From Streptomyces sp. AJS327 (GTDB lineage: Bacteria > Actinomycetota > Actinomycetes > Streptomycetales > Streptomycetaceae), in NCBI RefSeq assembly GCF_013450295.1, contig NZ_SKBR01000004.1, positions 465,001 to 529,000 on the forward strand: a stretch of DNA of 64,000 nucleotides, read 5' to 3'. Below are positions 19,566 through 28,909 of this stretch, in pieces. Made by a program: the position numbers and the translations under genes. How positions within the stretch are numbered: position 1 is the stretch's first letter; the number at the start of each line of letters is the position of its first letter. A model generated the notes under the pieces. It saw only the letters and a list, made by a program, of their open reading frames with translations, was not told where the DNA came from and did not search any database.

Positions 19566-19817
19566 CTAGGGGTGGCCCGCGGCGTCCGTGCGCGCGCGGT
19601 CCCGGGCCCGCCGGGCCGGACCGCGCCAGCCACAGCCGCACTCCGCGAAGGCGAACGGCCCCTTCTCCCGCACCCGGGTGGGGTGGGGACGCGGCGGGAG
19701 CGCCGCGTCGTGGCTCCCGGCCGGGGTGCAGATCCCGCCGTCTCCCTCGCGGCCCGCGCCGCTCGGGGCGGGGGGCGGGCGTTCGGGCGGCGGGCCTTCG
19801 GGGGCGGGTTCGCGCAC
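19566..19817 (-). CDS. Small CxCGW protein, unknown function
   Basis: 83 residues from a GTG with no clear ribosome-binding site. The C terminus reads CGCGWRGPARRARDRARTDA followed by GH, a pattern (Cys, CGW, basic helix, His) that looks like half of a small metal or nucleic-acid-binding module and that I have seen in other short Streptomyces proteins. The N-terminal half is proline-rich and uninformative. Tail to tail with the PAP2 gene. Confidence 0.4.
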   Translation of the reverse strand: MREPAPEGPPPERPPPAPSGAGREGDGGICTPAGSHDAALPPRPHPTRVREKGPFAFAECGCGWRGPARRARDRARTDAAGHP

Positions 19818-20057
19818 ATGACCACGCTACCCGCCCCGTTACGGGCGGCCCCGGGGCCTCGTTGGTTCGGGATAGCCGGGCCGTTCCCGGGGTGTCCCCG
19901 GACGGTCCGCGAGTTCTGGCCCCGCCGGAGTGACGGGCTCCCGGGGCCGGACATCTCGTCCAGCGAGCGCGGGGAGGGCTCGACCGGCTCGGCTGGCAGA
20001 GCCCCGTGGACGCCAGGGTGCCACGGGCGGTGAGCAGGCGAACGAAGGTCAGCGGCG

Positions 20058-20939
20058 ATGGTGGCGGTGCGGCGACTCGGCGGGCGGCGGCCACGGGCGA
20101 CCTCGGCCGGGGCGGCGCTCGGCGCCGTGGTCTGCGCGGTCGCGCTCAACGCCTGCTCCGACAGCGACGCGGCGAGCGGGCCCGACGGCCGCGGTGCCTC
20201 CCCCGGGCAGCCGGGACCCGCCGGAGCGGCCCCGTCGCGCACCGCGGTGCGGGACGCCGCGGACACCCTCACCCGCGCCGGCACCTCGCGGACCCGGACG
20301 GCGGTCCGGACGGTCAGCGGCGGCACCCGCGTCACCGTCGACGGGAAGGGCGCCTTCGACTTCCGGAAGCGCACCGGCCGCCTCACCCTCCGCCTGCCGG
20401 TGGGAACCTCCGGGGCGCGGCCCGGCGAGCGCCGGGTGGTGCGGGAACTGGTGACGCCCGGCGCGCTGTACCTCAAGAACCGAGGCGGCGGCGTCCCGCC
20501 GGACAAGTGGGTGCGGGTGCGGACCGCCGAACTACGTGACGGCAACCTCGTCACCGGCGGGGCCACCGACCCGGTGAGCGCCTCCGAACTGCTGCGTGGC
20601 GCACGGCAGGTGCGGTTCCAGAGCGCGCGGCGGCTGAGCGGCGAGCGGGTCTGGGGCTACTCGGGGGTGGTCGACCTGGAGCGCGCGGCGGCGACCGCCT
20701 ATCCCGCCTGGCGCGCCCAACTGGCCTCGGCGGCCAAGGGGTTCTCGGAGCGCTCGGTCCCGTTTGACGCGTACCTGGATGGGCAGGGGCGCCTCCGGAA
20801 GGTCCAGTACCGATTCCGGGTCGCGGGGATGGCGGGTGGCGTCACCTCGACCACGGTCCTGTTCGGCTTCGGTGAGCCGGTGAACGTGACCATGCCACCG
20901 GAGGGCGAGATCCACCTGGGCAGGATCGCCCAGCCGTAG
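20058..20939 (+). CDS. Lipoprotein, LppX/LolA-like
   Basis: 293 residues. The signal peptide ends in a lipobox (LNAC, Cys about residue 33). The body has the alternating strand pattern and length of the LppX/LprG and LolA-like lipid-carrier fold (repeated VTVDGKGAF-like strands, a late FGEPVNVTMP segment). These bind lipids or lipid-linked sugars in mycobacteria; here the ligand is unknown. GAAGG lies upstream of the ATG. Confidence 0.72.
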   Translation: MVAVRRLGGRRPRATSAGAALGAVVCAVALNACSDSDAASGPDGRGASPGQPGPAGAAPSRTAVRDAADTLTRAGTSRTRTAVRTVSGGTRVTVDGKGAFDFRKRTGRLTLRLPVGTSGARPGERRVVRELVTPGALYLKNRGGGVPPDKWVRVRTAELRDGNLVTGGATDPVSASELLRGARQVRFQSARRLSGERVWGYSGVVDLERAAATAYPAWRAQLASAAKGFSERSVPFDAYLDGQGRLRKVQYRFRVAGMAGGVTSTTVLFGFGEPVNVTMPPEGEIHLGRIAQP

Positions 20940-21127
20940 CACCGGCGAGGCGGTCCGCTGACTCGTCCGGAGCCCACGGAGGGGCCGGGAAGGGGTTCCT
21001 GGACGGGCCGGAAATGGTTCGGAAGTGCCATGCGCGGAGGGTGTGGCCGTCCCTACTCTGGGGTGGGGACGCCAGGAGCCGCGCGGCATGGCGATGTCTC
21101 GATGTGAGCACGAGGAGGGTGGTGCGT

Positions 21128-21319
21128 GTGCCTTCGAGGAAGGGGTCGCTGGTCCAGGACCACGTGGCCCTCGCCGAGATAGAGCTGTGCGGAGAGTTGA
21201 TGATCGCGGCGTCCGCGGCCGAGGCGGCCGGGGAGGAACGGCTGAGCGTGGCCCGTATCGACGAGGTGCTGCGCCGGGCCACGGCTGATCCGGACGATCC
21301 CGCCCTGCCGCTGAGCTGA
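21128..21319 (+). CDS. Conserved small protein, 63 residues
   Basis: GTG start chosen because GAGGAGG lies nine bases upstream; two in-frame GTGs abut that site and are less likely. It is a soluble, mainly helical acidic protein with QDHVALAEIELCGELMIAAS near the N terminus and LSVARIDEVLR later. Short proteins of this type occur near csoR in Streptomyces. Function unknown. Confidence 0.72.
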   Translation: MPSRKGSLVQDHVALAEIELCGELMIAASAAEAAGEERLSVARIDEVLRRATADPDDPALPLS

Positions 21320-21784
21320 CCCTCCGCCGTGTCCGGAGACCGGCGGCCTCCCGGAACCGGGCCGTCCGCTGTGCTGGCCGTACGGTTGGTCCGAGGGCGC
21401 GCCGACCGGTCTCACCGCTCCGGCTGTTCCGGCTGTGTCCCGGGCTGATCCGGGCTGATCCGGGCCCGCCAGGCGGTCGCCCGCGTCCTCGACATCGTTC
21501 CCATACGGGCGATCGGTACCGGTCCCGTGCGGGTGGTGCCGGGGAGAACCGGGTGCCGGGGGCAGGGTCGGGAGAAGCCGGGGGCGGGGTACGGGGCCCG
21601 GGTACCGGCGCCCGGTCGGCGGAACGCCTCCCGGGCCGCCTCCGTCCGCCCCGGGGCTTCCTCGATCGCGGTCAGGCGCGAGCACGGTTCGCCGGGGACC
21701 GTGGTCAGGCGCGATCGCGATCGGCGTCGCCGGGCGGGGGCCGGTGGTGACCGGGGCGGGGCCGGGGAGGTGGGCCGCGGACCC
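21320..21784. other. Intergenic region with a short tandem repeat
   Basis: 465 bases between converging genes. cgggctgatc is repeated twice, with half of a third copy, at 21441-21465. Runs of ggggc follow. No gene is supported. Confidence 0.6.
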
Positions 21785-22141
21785 TCAGGTGCGGAGCATC
21801 CGGGAGATCGCCGCCGTCGCCTCGGCGACGCGGGCGTCGATCTCGCTCTCGCCCTCCGTCGTGGCGTGCGCCACACAGTGCCGCAGGTGCTGTTCGAGCA
21901 GTTGGAGGGCGAAGGACTGGAGGGCCTTGGTGGAGGCCGAGACCTGCGTGAGGATGTCGATGCAGTAGACGTCCTCGTCGACCATGCGCTGGAGGCCCCG
22001 GATCTGCCCCTCGATCCGGCGGAGCCGCTTGAGGTAGGCGTCCTTGTCCTGGGTGTAGCCGTGCTGGCCGGTGCTGGCGTGCGCCGAGCAGCACCCTTCC
22101 GGCGGAGCGTCGGCGGGGGCGCTGGTCTCAGCCGTCGTCAT
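21785..22141 (-). CDS. csoR: CsoR copper-sensing repressor
   Basis: 118 residues; ATG after GGGAGG at five bases. The copper ligands Cys60, His85 and Cys89 have the C-x24-H-x3-C spacing of S. lividans CsoR (75/100/104). YLKRLRRIEGQIRGLQRM is the DNA-binding helix. It represses by binding a G-tract palindrome and releases it on binding Cu(I). A good operator lies directly upstream (22176-22194). The nearby genes are for phosphate transport, so the copper export genes it also controls must be elsewhere. Confidence 0.95.
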   Translation of the reverse strand: MTTAETSAPADAPPEGCCSAHASTGQHGYTQDKDAYLKRLRRIEGQIRGLQRMVDEDVYCIDILTQVSASTKALQSFALQLLEQHLRHCVAHATTEGESEIDARVAEATAAISRMLRT

Positions 22142-22175
22142 GGGTCCTCCCAAATCGGGCAAAGAAGGGGTGATC

Positions 22176-22194
22176 TATACCCCTCATGGGTATA
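22176..22194. promoter_or_regulatory. CsoR operator
   Basis: TATACCC-N5-GGGTATA, a perfect 7-bp inverted repeat, lies 34 bases upstream of the csoR start. This fits the ATACCC/GGGTAT sites of actinobacterial CsoR. Because it sits in the divergent gap it could also affect the DUF47 gene. Confidence 0.85.
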
Positions 22195-22328
22195 TGGTAC
22201 CGGATCGGCTGGAGGGCCCTGTGGCGTGGAAACCTCCATGCGCGACACTGGGTGACGCCGGTTCGCCGTGGCCGGATGATGCGCCTAGCATCATCGAGAC
22301 CGTCATCGACGCATTCCGAGGAACCCCA

Positions 22329-22949
22329 GTGCGCTTTCGTCTGACCCCCAGGGAGACGAGCTTTTACGACATGTTCGCGGCCTCCGCGGACAACATCGTG
22401 ACGGGCTCCAAGCTCCTCATGGAACTGCTCGGGGCGGAGAGTTCCGCGCGGGCCGAACTGGCCGAACGGATGCGGGCGGCGGAGCACGCCGGGGACGACG
22501 CGACCCACGCGATCTTCCACCAGCTGAACTCCTCCTTCATCACGCCGTTCGACCGTGAGGACATCTACAAACTGGCCTCGTCCCTGGACGACATCATGGA
22601 CTTCATGGAGGAGGCCGTCGACCTCGTCGTGCTGTACCAGGTCGAGCAGCTGCCCCGGGGCATCGAGCAGCAGATCGAGGTGCTGGCGCGCGCGGCGGAG
22701 CTGACCGCCGAGGCCATGCCGCACCTGCGCACGATGGACAATCTCACCGAGTACTGGATCGAGGTCAACCGGCTGGAGAACCAGGCGGACCAGATCCACC
22801 GCAAGCTGCTGGCGCACCTGTTCAACGGCAAGTACGACGCGATCGAGGTCATGAAGCTCAAGCAGATCGTGGACGTACTGGAGGAGGCCGCGGACGCCTT
22901 CGAGCACGTGGCCAACACCGTCGAGACCATCGCGGTCAAGGAGTCCTGA
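22329..22949 (+). CDS. DUF47 (PhoU-like) protein of PiT transport
   Basis: 206 residues from a GTG with GAGGAA six bases upstream. The protein is helical throughout with the DUF47 features: SFYDMFAASADN, FITPFDREDIYKLASSLDDI, and NRLENQADQIHRKLLAHLF with its metal-binding acidic/His residues. Proteins of this family are encoded beside low-affinity phosphate transporters and are thought to gate them. The PiT gene starts six bases after its stop, so they form one operon. Confidence 0.93.
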   Translation: MRFRLTPRETSFYDMFAASADNIVTGSKLLMELLGAESSARAELAERMRAAEHAGDDATHAIFHQLNSSFITPFDREDIYKLASSLDDIMDFMEEAVDLVVLYQVEQLPRGIEQQIEVLARAAELTAEAMPHLRTMDNLTEYWIEVNRLENQADQIHRKLLAHLFNGKYDAIEVMKLKQIVDVLEEAADAFEHVANTVETIAVKES

Positions 22950-22955
22950 CCGCTC

Positions 22956-23951
22956 GTGGACACGTTCGCGCTGGTCGTGACCGTCGGGGTCGCGCTCTTC
23001 TTCACCTATACCAACGGTTTCCACGACTCCGCGAACGCGATCGCGACCTCGGTCTCGACGCGCGCGCTGACGCCACGGGCCGCGCTGCTGATGGCGGCGG
23101 TGATGAACCTGGCCGGTGCCTTCCTGGGCAGCGGTGTGGCGAAGACCGTCAGCAGTGGCCTGATCGAGACGCCCCACGGGGCGAGCGGGATGGCGATCCT
23201 GTTCTCCGGGCTGCTCGGCGCGATTGTCTGGAATTTGATCACCTGGTACTTCGGCCTACCGTCGTCTTCCAGCCACGCGCTCTTCGGCGGACTGGTGGGC
23301 GCCGCGCTCGCCGGGGGCATCGCCGTCCACTGGACCGGGGTGCTGGAGAAGATCGTCCTGCCGATGTTCATCTCGCCCATAGTCGGGCTGGGCCTCGGCT
23401 ACCTGGTGATGTGCGGGCTGCTGTGGGCCTTCCGGCGGGCGAACCCGCACCGCGCGAAGCACGGTTTCCGGATCGCGCAGACCGTCTCCGCCGCCGGTAT
23501 GGCCCTCGGACACGGCCTCCAGGACGCGCAGAAGACCATGGGCGTGGTGGTGATGGCGCTGGCCATCGCCGACGTGCAGGACGACAACAGCATCCCCGTC
23601 TGGGTCAAGATCTCCTGCGCCCTGATGCTCTCCCTCGGCACCTACGCCGGTGGCTGGCGGATCATGCGGACGCTCGGCCGCCGCATCATCGAACTGGACC
23701 CGCCCCAGGGCTTCGCCGCCGAGACCACCGCGGCCGGTGTGATGTACACCGCGTCGTTCCTGTTCCACGCCCCCATCTCCACCACCCACGTGATCACCTC
23801 GGCGATCATGGGCGTGGGCGCGACGAAGCGGGTGAGCGCGGTGCGCTGGGGGGTCGCCAAGAACATCGTGCTGGGCTGGTTCATCACCATGCCCGCCGCC
23901 GCCTTCTCCGCCGCCCTCACCTATGGCGTCATCTACCTGCTCTTCGCCTGA
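22956..23951 (+). CDS. pit: PiT-family low-affinity phosphate transporter
   Basis: 331 residues, GTG start, ten or so membrane helices. Both halves carry the PiT signature: FTNGFHDSANAIA-type motif near residue 20 (YTNGFHDSANAIATSVSTRA) and the SHALFGGLVGA and PISTTHVI segments. It imports metal-phosphate with a proton. AAGGAG lies 12 bases before the start, overlapping the upstream stop codon. Tail to tail with pstB. Confidence 0.95.
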   Translation: MDTFALVVTVGVALFFTYTNGFHDSANAIATSVSTRALTPRAALLMAAVMNLAGAFLGSGVAKTVSSGLIETPHGASGMAILFSGLLGAIVWNLITWYFGLPSSSSHALFGGLVGAALAGGIAVHWTGVLEKIVLPMFISPIVGLGLGYLVMCGLLWAFRRANPHRAKHGFRIAQTVSAAGMALGHGLQDAQKTMGVVVMALAIADVQDDNSIPVWVKISCALMLSLGTYAGGWRIMRTLGRRIIELDPPQGFAAETTAAGVMYTASFLFHAPISTTHVITSAIMGVGATKRVSAVRWGVAKNIVLGWFITMPAAAFSAALTYGVIYLLFA

Positions 23952-24060
23952 CGCGTCCCCGCGCCGGTTCCGCACCCGGGAGCGTGCGGAGGCGCGCGGG
24001 CGGCGCGCGGGCCGCCGCGCGGGGATATCGGCCTCACAGCGGCCCGCCGCACACGGAAGT

Positions 24061-24089
24061 GGGCCCGCCTCCGCGAGGGAGGCGGGCCC
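24061..24089. terminator. Bidirectional terminator between pit and pstB
   Basis: A perfect 12-bp stem (gggcccgcctcc / ggaggcgggccc) with a five-base loop separates the two converging phosphate-transport operons. Confidence 0.85.
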
Positions 24090-24186
24090 TGCCGCGCGGT
24101 GGCACCGCCATGCAGCACCGCGCGGCGGCCGGGGAGCCGGATCCGTCGACGATCCCCGGCACGTGTGAGGGAGGTCCCCGGGGCGG

Positions 24187-24963
24187 TCAGCCGAAGCGGC
24201 CGGAGATGTAGTCCTCGGTGGCCTGGACCGAGGGGTTGGAGAAGATGCGCTCGGTGTCGTCGATCTCGACGAGCTTCCCCGGCTGACCGACGGCCGCGAG
24301 GTTGAAGAACGCCGTGCGGTCGGAGACCCGGGCCGCCTGCTGCATGTTGTGCGTCACGATGACGATCGTGTACTGCGACTTCAGCTCGCCGACCAGGTCC
24401 TCGATGGCGAGGGTGGAGATCGGGTCGAGCGCCGAGCAGGGCTCGTCCATCAGCAGGACCTGCGGTTCGACGGCGATGGCCCGGGCGATGCACAGGCGCT
24501 GCTGCTGGCCGCCGGAGAGGCCCGAACCGGGCTTGTTCAGCCGGTCCTTCACCTCGTTCCACAGGTTGGCGCCGCGCAGCGACCTCTCCACCACCTCGTC
24601 GAGCTCCTTCTTCTTGTGGCCGCCGTTGAGCCGCAGGCCCGCGGCGACGTTGTCGAAGATGGACATGGTGGGGAACGGGTTGGGCCGCTGGAAGACCATG
24701 CCGATGGTGCGGCGCACGGAGACCGGGTCGACGCCCGTGCCGTACAGGTCCTCGTTGTCCAGGGTCACCTTCCCCTCGACGCGGCCGCCCGGCGTGACCT
24801 CGTGCATCCGGTTCAGGGTGCGCAGGAAGGTCGACTTCCCGCAGCCCGAGGGGCCGATGAAGGCGGTGACGGAGCGGGGCTCCACCGTCATGGAGATGTC
24901 GTCGATGGCGCGGTGGCCGCCGTAGAAGGCGGTGAGGCCGCTGACGTCGATGCGCTTGGCCAT
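24187..24963 (-). CDS. pstB: PstB phosphate ABC transporter ATPase
   Basis: 258 residues with Walker A GPSGCGKST (about 37-45), signature LSGGQQQR, Walker B VLLMDEP and the switch His in IVTHNMQQ. It drives high-affinity phosphate uptake. Last gene of pstSCAB, 138 bases after pstA. Confidence 0.98.
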   Translation of the reverse strand: MAKRIDVSGLTAFYGGHRAIDDISMTVEPRSVTAFIGPSGCGKSTFLRTLNRMHEVTPGGRVEGKVTLDNEDLYGTGVDPVSVRRTIGMVFQRPNPFPTMSIFDNVAAGLRLNGGHKKKELDEVVERSLRGANLWNEVKDRLNKPGSGLSGGQQQRLCIARAIAVEPQVLLMDEPCSALDPISTLAIEDLVGELKSQYTIVIVTHNMQQAARVSDRTAFFNLAAVGQPGKLVEIDDTERIFSNPSVQATEDYISGRFG

Positions 24964-25101
24964 GGGACTGTCACTTTCTTCCGGAGGCCGGGGGTGCGCC
25001 CCGGTGGCTTGCGGTCGTCGGCTGTGGCGCCGTGGCCGGGCGGCTGGCCCCGGGGGTGGGGCCGCCGCCGCGCGGCGGGCGCGATCGGGGGTGCGCGCCG
25101 G

Positions 25102-26181
25102 TCAACTCCGCGCTCCCTTGGGCGCCTTCCAGCGGGCGATGCCACGGGCGACCAGGTTGAGGATCATCACGAAGGCGATGAGCGTGAGCGCTCCGGCCCA
25201 GGCGCGTTCGATGCTCGCCTCGTTGCCCAGCTTGTACTGGTTCCAGACGTACAGCGGCAGGGACTCCTGCGCGCCCGAGAAGGGGTTCGGGTTGATCAGC
25301 GGGTTGCCGAAGACCAGCAGCATCACGGGCGCGGTCTCGCCGGTGATGCGGGCCACGGCCAGCATGACGCCGGTGGTGATGCCGCCGATCGCGGTCGGGA
25401 GGACCACCTTGATGATGGTCTTCCACTTCGGCACTCCGAGGGCCAGGGACGCCTCCCGCAGCTCGTTCGGGACGAGCTTGAGCATCTCCTCCGTCGAGCG
25501 GACGACGATCGGCATCATCAGGATGGCCAGCGCCATGGCGCCCGCGAAGCCGGAGGGCCCGAAGCCGAGGCCCAGGTTCCAGAAGGCGAGGACGAACAGC
25601 CCGGCGACGATCGAGGGGATGCCGGTCATCACGTCGACGAAGAAGGTGACGGCCCGCGCCAGCCCGCCCTGCCCGTACTCGACCAGGTAGACGGCGGTCA
25701 GCAGGCCGACGGGGGCGGCGATCAGCGTCGCCAGCCCGACCTGTTCCAGGGTGCCGAGCAGCGCGTGGTAGATGCCGCCGCCGGGCTCCAGGTTGGTCAT
25801 CCCGCCCATCGAGTGGGTGAGGAAGTACCCGTCCAGCAGCGGCAGTCCACGCTCGACGGTGGTCCATCCCAGGGAGACCAGCGGCACCAGCGCGACCAGG
25901 AAGCAGACCCAGACGACGCTGGTGGCGATCCGGTCCCTGGCCTGCCGGGGTCCCTCGACGGCGCTGGTGATCGCGTAGGTGCCGGCCACGAAGAAGAGGG
26001 CGGCGAGCAGACCCCACTGGACCCGGCTCTCCCAGCCCGCGACCAGGCCGAGGCCGACGGCGAGGGCCACCGAGCCGCCGGCGACGCCGAGCGGGGCCCA
26101 GCGCGGCAGCCGCCGCTGCGCCAGCGGGGTGTCGGGGGTGGCGGTGGTGCCGCTGGGGCGGTCTATGACGGTCTCGGTCAT
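25102..26181 (-). CDS. pstA: PstA phosphate ABC transporter permease
   Basis: 359 residues with a Pro/Thr-rich N-terminal tail and about eight helices. Two extra helices (about 30-100) precede the usual six-helix core. The EAA loop that docks PstB is EASLALGVPKWKTIIKVVLP. The start overlaps the pstC stop by four bases (ATGA), so translation is coupled. Confidence 0.97.
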   Translation of the reverse strand: MTETVIDRPSGTTATPDTPLAQRRLPRWAPLGVAGGSVALAVGLGLVAGWESRVQWGLLAALFFVAGTYAITSAVEGPRQARDRIATSVVWVCFLVALVPLVSLGWTTVERGLPLLDGYFLTHSMGGMTNLEPGGGIYHALLGTLEQVGLATLIAAPVGLLTAVYLVEYGQGGLARAVTFFVDVMTGIPSIVAGLFVLAFWNLGLGFGPSGFAGAMALAILMMPIVVRSTEEMLKLVPNELREASLALGVPKWKTIIKVVLPTAIGGITTGVMLAVARITGETAPVMLLVFGNPLINPNPFSGAQESLPLYVWNQYKLGNEASIERAWAGALTLIAFVMILNLVARGIARWKAPKGARS

Positions 26182-27173
26182 GCGTTGGCCCCCGAGTACT
26201 CCTTGCGGCGGCCGATGACGTACCGGGCCGCGCCGTTGACGAGCAGGGTGATGACGAAGAGGACGAGACCGGAGGCGATCAGCGCGTCCCGGCCGAACTC
26301 GTTGGCCTCGTTGAACTTCGCCGCGATGTTCTGCGCGAAGGTGCCGCTGCCCGGGTCGAGCAGGTGCCAGGAGAACAGGAAGCCGGGGGAGAGCACGGTT
26401 GCCACGGCCATGGTCTCGCCGAGCGCCCGGCCGAGGCCGAGCATCGAGGCGGAGATGACGCCGGAGCGGCCGAAGGGCAGCACCGACATCCGGATGACCT
26501 CCCAGCGCGTGGCGCCCAGCGCCAGGGCCGCCTCCTCGATGGCCTTCGGCGCCTGGAGGAAGACCTCCCGCGTCACGTTGGTGACGATCGGCAGGATCAT
26601 GATCGCCAGCAGGACGCCGACGGTGAGGATGGAGCGGGCCGGGCTGCCCGGGTTGGTCATGTCGAAGATGACCGTCCAGCCCAGGAACTGGTCCAGCCAG
26701 CGGCTGAGACCGTCCAGGTACGGCACCAGGACCAGGGCGCCCCAGAGCCCGTAGATGATCGACGGGACGGCGGCCAGCAGGTCGATCAGGTAGGCCAGCG
26801 GGTTGGCCAGTCGGCGCGGTGCGTAGTGCGAGATGAACAGCGCGATCCCGACGGCGATCGGCACCGCGATGACCATCGCGATCACCGAGCTGACGAGGGT
26901 GCCGAAGGCCAGGACGCCGATACCGAAGGCGGGCGGGTCACCCTGCGGGTTCCACTCGAAGGCGGTGAGGAAGGAGACCGAGTTGTCGGACAGCGCGATG
27001 CTGGCGCGGTAGGTCAGGAAGACCGCGATCGCGGCCATGATGAGCAGGAGTATGAGCCCCGAGGCGCTGGAGAGCGCGCGGAATATCCGGTCACCCGCGC
27101 GGACCGGCCCGCCGCGGGGCGGCGGTGGCGACTGCGGGGCCCGCTGGGGGTCTGGTGTGGTGGTGGTGTCCAT
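26178..27173 (-). CDS. pstC: PstC phosphate ABC transporter permease
   Basis: 331 residues, six to seven helices. The EAA loop reads EEAALALGATRWEVIRMSVLP. GGAG lies seven bases before the ATG. The gap to pstS holds a very stable hairpin (see separate entry). Confidence 0.97.
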   Translation of the reverse strand: MDTTTTPDPQRAPQSPPPPRGGPVRAGDRIFRALSSASGLILLLIMAAIAVFLTYRASIALSDNSVSFLTAFEWNPQGDPPAFGIGVLAFGTLVSSVIAMVIAVPIAVGIALFISHYAPRRLANPLAYLIDLLAAVPSIIYGLWGALVLVPYLDGLSRWLDQFLGWTVIFDMTNPGSPARSILTVGVLLAIMILPIVTNVTREVFLQAPKAIEEAALALGATRWEVIRMSVLPFGRSGVISASMLGLGRALGETMAVATVLSPGFLFSWHLLDPGSGTFAQNIAAKFNEANEFGRDALIASGLVLFVITLLVNGAARYVIGRRKEYSGANA

Positions 27174-27224
27174 TCTGACTCCGGTCTGGTGGGGAGGGTC
27201 TCCCCTGGCGGCGGTGCACCGGAT

Positions 27225-27265
27225 GGCGCGGCCGTCCCTGCGCGGTGGCGGGGGACGGCCGCGCC
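27225..27265 (-). terminator. Attenuator-like hairpin between pstS and pstC
   Basis: A perfect 14-bp stem (ggcgcggccgtccc / gggacggccgcgcc) with a 13-base loop begins four bases after the pstS stop codon. It would stop most transcription there and protect the pstS message, giving more binding protein than permease. Confidence 0.85.
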
Positions 27266-27269
27266 GGGG

Positions 27270-28403
27270 TCAGGCGAGTTCCGGGATGGTCGCGCGGACC
27301 TTCTTGGCGATCTCCTCGGGGAGCGGCGCGTAGCCGATCTCGGAGAGGGCGCTCTGGCCGTCCTCGCTGGCGGTGTACTTCAGGAAGGACTTGGTGGCCT
27401 TGAGGGTGTCCTTCTTGTTGCCCTCGTCGCAGACGATCTCGTAGGTCACCAGGATGATCGGGTAGGCGCCCGCGGCCTCGGTCCGGTAGTTCAGCTCCAG
27501 CGCGAGGTCCTTGCCCTCACCGATCACCTTGGCGTCGGCGATGGCCTTCGAGGCGTTGTCGGTGGTGGCCTCGACGGGCTCCCCGGCGCCGGTGTCGATC
27601 TTGACGCTGTCGAGGTCGTTGGCGGTCGCGTAGGACAGCTCGAAGTAGCCGATGGAACCCTCGGTCTGCTTGACCTGCTGGGCGACTCCGGAGGAGCCCG
27701 AGGCGGACTGGCCGCCCTTCGCGGGCCACGCCTTCTCGTCCTCGTACTTCCACTGCTGCGGGGCGGCGGCCTTCAGGTAGGCGCCGAGGTTCTGGGTGGT
27801 GCCCGACTCGTCGGAGCGGTGGAACGCCTGGATCTTGCTGGACGGCAGCTTGGCGTCCGGGTTCAGCTTCTTGATCGCCGCGTCGTCCCAGGTGGTGATC
27901 TTCGAGTCGAAGATCTTCGCGAGGGTCGGGGCGTCCAGGACCAGGTCGTCCACGCCGGACAGGTTGTACGAGATGGCGACCGGGCCGCCGAGCATCGGCA
28001 GGTTGATGCCCTTGCCGCCCCCGGCCTTGCAGACCTTCTTCTGCGAGGCGGCGACCTCGTCCGGCTTGAGCGCGGAGTCGGACCCGGCGAAGGCGGTGGT
28101 GCCCTGGAGCCACTCCTGGATACCGCCGCCGGAGCCGATGTCCTTGTAGTTGATCTGCGTTCCCTCGCAGGCCGCCTGGTAGTTCTTCACCCAGGCGTCC
28201 ACGGCGTTCTTCTGCGCGCTGGAGCCCGAGGCCAGTAGCTTGCCGTCGCCCGCGCAGGCGATGTCGCCCGTGGCCTGGCTGCCGCCGCCCTCGGGGTTGC
28301 CGCTGTTGTCGTCCGAGCCGCAGGCGCTGAGCACCAGGGCGCCGGTTACCGCGATGGCGCCGACGGCGAGGGCGCGCAGCCGGTTCGTGCGCTGAAGCTT
28401 CAC
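27270..28403 (-). CDS. pstS: PstS phosphate-binding lipoprotein
   Basis: 377 residues from a GTG with AGGAAGGA upstream. The signal peptide ends in lipobox LSAC. Phosphate-contact segments are ASGSSAQ, IGSGGG and SDESGTTQNL. It delivers phosphate to PstCAB at the outer membrane face. A PHO box about 145 bases upstream marks it as a PhoP target. Confidence 0.97.
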   Translation of the reverse strand: MKLQRTNRLRALAVGAIAVTGALVLSACGSDDNSGNPEGGGSQATGDIACAGDGKLLASGSSAQKNAVDAWVKNYQAACEGTQINYKDIGSGGGIQEWLQGTTAFAGSDSALKPDEVAASQKKVCKAGGGKGINLPMLGGPVAISYNLSGVDDLVLDAPTLAKIFDSKITTWDDAAIKKLNPDAKLPSSKIQAFHRSDESGTTQNLGAYLKAAAPQQWKYEDEKAWPAKGGQSASGSSGVAQQVKQTEGSIGYFELSYATANDLDSVKIDTGAGEPVEATTDNASKAIADAKVIGEGKDLALELNYRTEAAGAYPIILVTYEIVCDEGNKKDTLKATKSFLKYTASEDGQSALSEIGYAPLPEEIAKKVRATIPELA

Positions 28404-28547
28404 TGTCGTTCGGTCCTTCCTGGAGCCCGCCGGTGGGGACGGCGCGCGGGGTGAGATCGGGTGATCAGCTGGCGGTGCGTTCCCGGAGGGAGGTGGCACG
28501 CGCCAGTAAGGCTGAAATTAGGCAGAGCAAGTGAAGTGGCCGACGGG

Positions 28548-28569
28548 GGTGGATGAACGCGAGGTGAAT
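28548..28569 (-). promoter_or_regulatory. PHO box for pstSCAB
   Basis: On the minus strand, two adjacent 11-base units read ATTCACCTCGC and GTTCATCCACC, matching the direct-repeat GTTCACC units bound by PhoP in Streptomyces. A -10-like TAATTT lies about 29 bases downstream. Confidence 0.8.
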
Positions 28570-28909
28570 CTCGGCGGTCGGCCCCGTAGCCACCCCTCGG
28601 TCCCCACGCACCCCCGTCCACACCCCCTCCGTCCCCCTGCGATATCACGGATGGTGGCCATGGGTCACGATCCGTGACTGAGTGGAGGGGCGCTCCCGGG
28701 CGCCGCGCACGGACCGCTCGGCGCGAGTGGTCGCGAGCGGTCGGGGACGGTACAGGGCGGAGGCGGGGCTTCCGCTGGAGCGGTGGGGCGCGGGGCCCGC
28801 GCGGGACGACGGTGGTGGCGGGCGGACGTCCCGGCAGATCGCTCTGTCGTATTCCGCATCCACATGGCAGCATCCCCAGCAGCGCCGGGAGTTGACGCGG
28901 AGGACGGGG

